In this document: positions 26,964 to 32,012 of the stretch, one piece after another | How the letters are laid out: every line of letters starts with the position of its first letter | Position numbering within the stretch: the stretch's first letter is position 1 | From: an uncultured Pelagibacteraceae bacterium | GTDB taxonomy: Bacteria; Pseudomonadota; Alphaproteobacteria; Pelagibacterales; Pelagibacteraceae | Reading direction: 5' to 3' | Length of the DNA stretch: 32,012 nt | Assembly (NCBI GenBank): GCA_902586495.1 | Contig: CACIHQ010000014.1 | Location: 1-32,012 of the forward strand | The notes under the pieces: model-generated | Told to the model about the DNA's origin: nothing | Database searches by the model: none | The model's input: the letters and a program-made list of their open reading frames with translations, nothing else | Position numbers and translations under genes: made by a program

Positions 26964-27973
26964 AAATCTCTAGATAGGCTAAATGAAGTTAAACCTTCAA
27001 GAATAGTTTTTTCTTTACAATCTTTAAATATCGACAAAGAGTTAGATGCTAAGTTAATATAGTGGTATGCTTTATTATAAGATTCTTTAATAATTTCATA
27101 TTGTTTTATAAGTGATAATGTATAATTGAAATCACTTTCACTTCTGTTTGTTTTTGAAAAAATTTTTTTTAGATTTTCTTTTTCTTGAACATTTCCTTTT
27201 TGAAATAACAAAATTATTGGAAGCGTTATTTTTCCCTCATAAAAATCCTTACCAATTCTTTTTCCAAATAATTTTAATTCTGAATTATAATCTAAAGTAT
27301 CGTCTGCTATTTGAAATGTTAAGCCTAAATTTCTTCCGTAAAACTCTAAAGCCTCTTTTTCTTTTGTTTTCACATTAGATAAAATAGCTCCAACTTTTGT
27401 GGCCGCAGCAAACAATTCAGCAGTTTTTGAAGAGATAATTCTTAAATAAGTTTCCTCTAACATATCTACTTCGCCTTTATGTTGAAGCTGAAGAACTTCA
27501 CCTTGAGCAATTTTTGAAGAAGTCGATGATAATAATTTTAAAACTTCAATACTTCCATCCTCTACCATCATTTCAAAGCATCTACTTAACAAATAGTCCC
27601 CAACTAAGACAGATGAATGATTATCCCATACTTTATTTAATGTTTTTTTTCCTCTTCTAACAGAACCATTATCGATAACATCGTCATGCATTAAAGTTGC
27701 TGAATGAATTAGCTCTACGCAGGCCGCAAGGTTAATATCTCTAGCGCCTTTATTATAACCACACAGTTTCGCTGAACCCAAAGTAAGCAAAGCTCTCAAT
27801 CTTTTACCACCTGTTTCAAGATGATAATTAGTCATTTTGCTGACTAGACTAACATCACTCTCTAATTTTGACTTAATTTTTTCTTCAACTAAAACTAGTT
27901 TGTCCTCAACCGAATCTTTTAATTGAAAATAAGAATTGTTTATTTGTTTTTTTAACTGAATTACTGTTCCCAT
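26960..27973 (-). CDS. ispB: Long-chain polyprenyl diphosphate synthase (octaprenyl type)
   Basis: This trans-prenyltransferase extends farnesyl diphosphate to the C40-C50 chain used for the ubiquinone side tail. The 337-residue protein shows GGKRLRALL near 55-63, the first Asp-rich motif DDVID at 97-101 in the short form typical of long-chain enzymes, RRGKKT near 106-111, and the second motif with FQIADDTLDY near 215-224. Chain length cannot be read directly; alphaproteobacteria often make Q-10, so the product could be decaprenyl. With ispA in the same window, this covers both short- and long-chain prenyl synthesis. A candidate promoter lies upstream at 27992-28020. Confidence 0.93.
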   Translation of the reverse strand: MGTVIQLKKQINNSYFQLKDSVEDKLVLVEEKIKSKLESDVSLVSKMTNYHLETGGKRLRALLTLGSAKLCGYNKGARDINLAACVELIHSATLMHDDVIDNGSVRRGKKTLNKVWDNHSSVLVGDYLLSRCFEMMVEDGSIEVLKLLSSTSSKIAQGEVLQLQHKGEVDMLEETYLRIISSKTAELFAAATKVGAILSNVKTKEKEALEFYGRNLGLTFQIADDTLDYNSELKLFGKRIGKDFYEGKITLPIILLFQKGNVQEKENLKKIFSKTNRSESDFNYTLSLIKQYEIIKESYNKAYHYINLASNSLSIFKDCKEKTILEGLTSFSLSRDF

Positions 27974-27991
27974 AAATTAAAACAAAGTAGT

Positions 27992-28020
27992 ATATTAAGT
28001 TTATTTTTATTACTTATCAA
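27992..28020 (-). promoter_or_regulatory. Candidate sigma-70 type promoter for the polyprenyl synthase gene
   Basis: On the minus strand, TTGATA (28020-28015) and TAATAT (27997-27992) are separated by 17 bases, placing a start near 27985, about 12 bases before ATG 27973. The -35 hexamer matches consensus at five of six positions and the -10 at four of six. A+T richness makes chance matches common. Confidence 0.4.
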
Positions 28021-28048
28021 TTGACGCACCCAATTCTTCAATTATAAG
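28021..28048 (+). promoter_or_regulatory. Candidate sigma-70 type promoter for the S49 peptidase-glyQS unit
   Basis: TTGACG (28021-28026) and TATAAG (28043-28048) are separated by 16 bases, each matching consensus at five of six positions. Transcription would start near 28055, leaving about 33 untranslated bases before ATG 28088. The -35 abuts the -35 of the divergent candidate promoter. This 114-base gap (27974-28087) is the largest in the window and contains nothing else I can identify. Confidence 0.5.
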
Positions 28049-28087
28049 GTGTCTTTATATTCATTTAAAATTTTGTAAGTATTAAAA

Positions 28088-28894
28088 ATGTTCTCTATTT
28101 TTAAAAAGAAAATAATTATCCCACATTTAAGATTAAGTGGCCTAATTGGTAATGTGGGAAAATTTAAACAAGGTATAGATTTTTCTGGTCAAGAAGAGAT
28201 AATTTCAAAGGCTTTTTCAGTTAAAAAAGCACCCTGCGTGGCGATTACTATTAATTCTCCCGGAGGGTCTCCTGTGCAATCTCATTTAATTTATAGTCAT
28301 ATAAGACATAATGCAAAAAAAAATAAAAAAAAGGTTATTGTTTTTGCTGAAGACGTAGCTGCTTCAGGGGGTTATTTAATTGCATGTGCTGGTGATGAAA
28401 TATATGCAAACTCTAGTTCAATAATAGGTTCAATTGGCGTAATTTATTCCTCTTTCGGGTTCACAGAATTGATAAAAAAAATAGGCGTTGAAAGAAGAGT
28501 TCATACCGCTGGAAAAAATAAAAGTACTTTAGATCCATTTCTTGATGAAAAAAAAGAGGATATTGAGAGATTAAAAAATATTCAATTAGATTTGCATAAA
28601 GATTTTATAGATGTTGTTGAAAAAAGTAGATCTTCAAAATTAAAAAAATCAGAAGTTGAATTATTTTCAGGTGAATTTTGGTCCGGTAGAAAAGCAAAAG
28701 AGTTAGGTTTGATAGATGAAATTGGAAATGCCAACCAGGTATTGAAAAATAAATTTGGTGAAGATGTAATAATTAAAAAATTTGAAAAATCTAAAAGCTG
28801 GTTAACTAAAAAATTGTCATCTTCAAATGACAATATTGATCAGTTAGCAAACATATTAGATGAAAAATCAGCTTGGCAAAAATATGGCCTATAA
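28088..28894 (+). CDS. S49-family peptidase (SppA/SohB-like)
   Basis: S49 serine peptidases such as SppA degrade leftover signal peptides and membrane protein fragments. The 268-residue protein has a single S49 domain: [15 protein letters not shown] near 55-69, the nucleophile motif [14 protein letters not shown] with S93, [11 protein letters not shown] near 114-124, and a likely catalytic lysine in AGKNKS at 141-146. It has no clear N-terminal membrane helix or signal peptide. It may therefore be cytoplasmic or peripherally attached, unlike E. coli SppA (618 residues, two domains, membrane anchored). A promoter candidate precedes it. Its 3' end overlaps glyQ by 11 bases. Confidence 0.9.
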   Translation: MFSIFKKKIIIPHLRLSGLIGNVGKFKQGIDFSGQEEIISKAFSVKKAPCVAITINSPGGSPVQSHLIYSHIRHNAKKNKKKVIVFAEDVAASGGYLIACAGDEIYANSSSIIGSIGVIYSSFGFTELIKKIGVERRVHTAGKNKSTLDPFLDEKKEDIERLKNIQLDLHKDFIDVVEKSRSSKLKKSEVELFSGEFWSGRKAKELGLIDEIGNANQVLKNKFGEDVIIKKFEKSKSWLTKKLSSSNDNIDQLANILDEKSAWQKYGL

Positions 28895-29765
28895 AAAAAA
28901 TAAAAAAAAACCAAAGTTTCAAACTTTTCAAGATACAATAATTAATCTACAAAAGTTTTGGAGCAAACATGGGTGTGTAGTTTTACAACCTTATGATATG
29001 GAAGTTGGAGCTGGAACTTTTCATCCAGCAACTACTTTGAGGTCACTTGGACCAAAACCTTGGAGGGCAGCATATGTTCAACCGTCACGAAGACCTACCG
29101 ATGGAAGATATGGAAATAATCCGAATAGACTTCAGCATTATTATCAATTTCAAGTTATTATAAAACCTTCTCCACTAAATATTAAAAAACTTTATTTAAA
29201 TAGTTTGACGGTTATAGGAATTAATCATAAAGAACATGACATTAGATTTGTTGAAGATGACTGGGAAAGCCCAACACTAGGAGCTGCAGGTCTTGGATGG
29301 GAAGTATGGTGTGATGGAATGGAAATATCTCAATTTACATATTTTCAACAAATGGCAGGTTTTGAGTGTAAACCAGTGTCAGTGGAGATAACCTACGGTC
29401 TTGAAAGAATTTGTATGTTTACCCAACAGAAAAAAAATGTTTATGATTTAGTTTGGAATGAAGAAGGTATCGATTACAGAGAAGTTTTTCATCAATCAGA
29501 AAAAGAGTTCTCAGCTTATAACTTTGAGCATGCTAATACAGAAAATTTACTTAAAATATTTGATATGCATGAGAGTGAGGCAAAATCATTAATTGAAAAA
29601 AATATATCTTTACCTGCATACGATCAATGTTTGAAAGCAAGTCACACATTTAATATTTTAGATGCTCGTGGAGCTATTAGTGTTGCTCAAAGAGCAGAAT
29701 ATATTAGTCGAATAAGAGAAATCACAAAACAAGCTGCTACTATCTGGGTAGAGTCTCAAACATAA
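28884..29765 (+). CDS. glyQ: Glycyl-tRNA synthetase alpha subunit
   Basis: GlyQ is the catalytic subunit of the bacterial alpha2beta2 glycyl-tRNA synthetase and activates glycine with ATP. From ATG 28884 it is 293 residues (usual about 290-305). It has the class II core: [74 protein letters not shown] and [11 protein letters not shown]. The frame is also open from ATG 28860, which would overlap the peptidase gene by 35 rather than 11 bases and add eight residues. The homologous N-terminus begins at QTFQD, so the later start is preferred. glyS begins immediately after its stop (TAAATG). Confidence 0.98.
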   Translation: MAYKKNKKKPKFQTFQDTIINLQKFWSKHGCVVLQPYDMEVGAGTFHPATTLRSLGPKPWRAAYVQPSRRPTDGRYGNNPNRLQHYYQFQVIIKPSPLNIKKLYLNSLTVIGINHKEHDIRFVEDDWESPTLGAAGLGWEVWCDGMEISQFTYFQQMAGFECKPVSVEITYGLERICMFTQQKKNVYDLVWNEEGIDYREVFHQSEKEFSAYNFEHANTENLLKIFDMHESEAKSLIEKNISLPAYDQCLKASHTFNILDARGAISVAQRAEYISRIREITKQAATIWVESQT

Positions 29766-31850
29766 ATGTCAGAATTTTTTTTAGAGCTATTTAGTGAAGA
29801 AATTCCTGCCGGGCTTCAGAGAAATCTAAGAGAAAAAATTTTTGAAGATTTTAAAAATTTATTTAAGGAAAAATCAATAAAATCGAAAAAAAATTTTTCT
29901 TTTTCAACTCCAAATAGATTGGTTTTGGTCTTTGAGGGCCTAGATAAACAAATTAAAATTAAATCTAAAGAGGTTAGAGGCCCTAAAACTAGCGCTCCTG
30001 AGCAAGCCTTGGAAGGATTTTTGAGATCAAACAAAATTGATAAAAAGTATCTATTTAAAAAAAAAACTGAAAAGGATGAATTCTATTTTTACAAAACTTT
30101 GGCAACCTCATTAAAAACACATGATTTACTCACTGAATTCATTCCAAAAATTTTGAGTAACTATCAATGGAAAAAATCTATGAAATGGGGTGAATTTGAT
30201 TTAAATTGGGGTAGACCATTAAAATCAATTTTAGCAATATTTGATAAAAAAATTGTAAGTTTTAAATTTCATCATTTAGCTTCTTCTAATTTGACTTTTT
30301 TAGATAAAGATTTTGAGGATAAAAAAAAATCTTTTGAAAATTTTAAGAAATATGAAAAATTTTTTGAAAAAAAAGGAGTTATTATTAATCAAAACAAAAG
30401 ATTAAAAATAATTAATAAATCTTTCTCAAAAATATTAAATAAAAAAGGGTCCAAAATTTATGAAAATTCTAAATTAATGGATGAGGTAGTAAATTTAGTA
30501 GATAACCCAAATGTTTTATTGTGCAAATTTGACAAAAAATTTTTATCAGTACCAAAAGAGATTTTGATCCTAACCATGGAGTCTCATCAGAAATATTTCC
30601 CAATTTTTAATGATAAAAATGAAATTAAGAATGAATTTTTAATTGTATCAAATAAAAAGGACAAAAAAGGACTTATTAAAATTGGTAATGAAAGAGTCGT
30701 TGATGCAAGATTAAGTGATGCAGAATTTTTTTGGAAAAAAGATAGATCACAAAATTTAGTAAAGAAAGTATCTGAATTAAAATCTATGAACTTCTTCCAA
30801 GGGCTCGGTACTTATTTTGAAAAAGTTCAACGCATGCGAAAACTTGGCGGAATGATTTCAGATGAACTTCTAATTAGTAAAGAGAAAGTAGAATTATCTA
30901 CCTCGATATGTAAGACAGACTTAACTTCTGATCTTGTAGGAGAATTCCCTGAACTTCAGGGAGTAATGGGAGGATACTTCGCAGAGCATCAAGGATTCGA
31001 CAAAGATATTTCTCACGCTATATCTGAACAATATTTACCAATAGGTCTAAATTCTAAAATTCCAAAAAAACCATATAGTGTAGCTTTATCTATCACAGAT
31101 AAAATTGATACATTAGTAGGTTTTTTCGGGATAAATGAAAAACCTACAAGTTCAAGAGACCCTTTAGCTCTAAGAAGAACAGCTTTAGGCATAATCAGAA
31201 CTATAGTTGAAAATAAAAAAGATTTAAAAATAATTGATTATTTGAATTTTTCTTCACGTTTATATGAGGATCAAGGATTTAATCTAACTAACAAAAATTT
31301 ACAAAAAGAATTATATGATTTTCTTAAAGAAAGATACAAATATTATCTAAAAGAAAAAGAAATACGCTATGATATAATTGAAGCTTCTTTAGCATCGTTT
31401 TCATTTAATAGATTATTTTCATCTTTTGAAAAAGCAAGATGTCTAAACAAAGTTATAAACACTAAAATTGGTATAGACATTAATTTAAGCTATAAGAGAG
31501 CATTCAACATTTTAGAAAATGAGATGAGAAATAATAAAGTTGAAATTAACGATACAACTGATCCTGGTATTTTTAAAACTGATTTTGAAAAAAATTTATA
31601 TAAAAAAATAAAAGAGATTAATAAATATTACTTATCAATTACTAACGACGAGAATTATGAAAAGTCGTTATCAATTTTAGCTACTATTAAAAAAGAAGTT
31701 TTTGAGTTTCTTGATAATGTAAAGGTTAATGAACAAAATAGCACTTTGAGAAAAAATCGATTGGAACTAATTAATATGTTGTGCAAAACATTTCAAAATT
31801 TTATAAATTTTCAATTAATAAAAGCTAGTGATGAAAAAGTTAATATTTAA
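29766..31850 (+). CDS. glyS: Glycyl-tRNA synthetase beta subunit
   Basis: GlyS binds and positions tRNA(Gly) for the alpha subunit. The 694-residue protein begins with the usual FFLELFSEEIPAG, then has VRGPKTSAPEQALEGFL near 69-85, LTMESHQKYFPIF near 269-281, and an HD-like region. It also has a conserved LKSMNFFQGLG...R.RKLGGMI, LVGEFPELQGVMGGYFAEHQG near 391-411, and RDPLALRRTALGIIR near 464-478. The C-terminal region is the anticodon-binding type. The length is normal (about 690). It directly follows glyQ and overlaps the ppdK start by 20 bases. Confidence 0.98.
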   Translation: MSEFFLELFSEEIPAGLQRNLREKIFEDFKNLFKEKSIKSKKNFSFSTPNRLVLVFEGLDKQIKIKSKEVRGPKTSAPEQALEGFLRSNKIDKKYLFKKKTEKDEFYFYKTLATSLKTHDLLTEFIPKILSNYQWKKSMKWGEFDLNWGRPLKSILAIFDKKIVSFKFHHLASSNLTFLDKDFEDKKKSFENFKKYEKFFEKKGVIINQNKRLKIINKSFSKILNKKGSKIYENSKLMDEVVNLVDNPNVLLCKFDKKFLSVPKEILILTMESHQKYFPIFNDKNEIKNEFLIVSNKKDKKGLIKIGNERVVDARLSDAEFFWKKDRSQNLVKKVSELKSMNFFQGLGTYFEKVQRMRKLGGMISDELLISKEKVELSTSICKTDLTSDLVGEFPELQGVMGGYFAEHQGFDKDISHAISEQYLPIGLNSKIPKKPYSVALSITDKIDTLVGFFGINEKPTSSRDPLALRRTALGIIRTIVENKKDLKIIDYLNFSSRLYEDQGFNLTNKNLQKELYDFLKERYKYYLKEKEIRYDIIEASLASFSFNRLFSSFEKARCLNKVINTKIGIDINLSYKRAFNILENEMRNNKVEINDTTDPGIFKTDFEKNLYKKIKEINKYYLSITNDENYEKSLSILATIKKEVFEFLDNVKVNEQNSTLRKNRLELINMLCKTFQNFINFQLIKASDEKVNI

Positions 31851-32012
31851 CTTCAATTCGAAAGATATAAAAAAAATCAAAAACCCAAAAGAAGTTTTGG
31901 GTGGTAAAGGTTCAAATTTGTCTAAAATGGGAAGTATGGGTTTTCCTGTTCCACCAGGTTTTACAATTTCAACAAAAGTTTGTGAAATATTTTATAGAAA
32001 TAAAAAAAAATT
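31831..32012 (+). CDS. ppdK: Pyruvate, phosphate dikinase, N-terminal fragment cut by window edge
   Basis: Pyruvate phosphate dikinase interconverts pyruvate, ATP and phosphate with phosphoenolpyruvate, AMP and pyrophosphate. Only 60 codons are visible from ATG 31831. They read MKKLIFNFNS, then EVLGGKGSNLSKMGSMGFPV and PPGFTIST, the N-terminal ATP-grasp signature of the family, which also occurs in PEP synthase. The short N-terminus before GGKG and the glyS-ppdK neighbourship, known in alphaproteobacteria, favour PpdK (full length about 880-900). The ATG lies 20 bases inside glyS, suggesting coupling. Confidence 0.9.
   Translation, partial: MKKLIFNFNSKDIKKIKNPKEVLGGKGSNLSKMGSMGFPVPPGFTISTKVCEIFYRNKKK

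Noticed and set aside
1..32012. CRISPR arrays, insertion sequences, prophage or other mobile elements
   Set aside because: Reading through the window I saw no regularly spaced repeats, transposase, integrase or long inverted repeats; apart from the RuvC-like gene, the content is conserved housekeeping genes.

Overview
The window is compact and strongly A+T-rich. It holds core alphaproteobacterial genes with almost no intergenic space, many start/stop overlaps and frequent TTG/GTG starts. Protein sequences, gene order and genome style fit a streamlined marine alphaproteobacterium of the SAR11/Pelagibacterales type. That assignment is by recognition only; no database search was run.

Layout: (1) 1-1938, minus: transketolase, cut by the left edge. 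(2) 1992-5320, plus: a frameshifted coiled-coil gene just before zapA, then zapA, 5-formyltetrahydrofolate cyclo-ligase, a YmdB-type metallophosphoesterase, yebC and an unusual RuvC-like resolvase. (3) 5357-10260, plus: the Tol-Pal envelope system tolQ-tolR-tolA-tolB-pal, a strong terminator, then cpoB. (4) 10220-17715, plus: tilS, ftsH, folP, glmM, thiD, purA. (5) 17712-19627, minus: rluD followed by rpoH (sigma-32). (6) 19651-19727, plus: tRNA-Arg(UCG). (7) 19729-22170, minus: sua5 followed by an ABC-2 type exporter (ATPase, permease). (8) 22197-25214, plus: xseB-ispA-dxs. (9) 25220-26302, minus: aroC. (10) 26337-26963, plus: pdxH. (11) 26960-27973, minus: a long-chain polyprenyl diphosphate synthase (ispB type). 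(12) 28088 to the right edge, plus: an S49 peptidase, glyQ, glyS and the start of ppdK. No gene-free stretch exceeds about 115 bases.

Functional links: zapA with its coiled-coil neighbour and Tol-Pal/CpoB act in division and outer-membrane constriction. FtsH and RpoH are the classical protease/heat-shock sigma pair. GlmM feeds peptidoglycan and LPS sugar synthesis. Dxs, IspA and the polyprenyl synthase cover isoprenoid, quinone and lipid-carrier supply. Dxs and transketolase use thiamine diphosphate, to which ThiD contributes. TilS, Sua5, RluD, GlyQS and tRNA-Arg serve translation.

Most of the window is ordinary housekeeping DNA, and I see no clearly new multi-gene system. Two features stand out. 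The zapA-upstream coiled-coil gene is split by a -1 frameshift exactly at an A6G slippery run. The ruvC locus carries a phage-type RuvC-like resolvase, with no ruvA or ruvB before tolQ.
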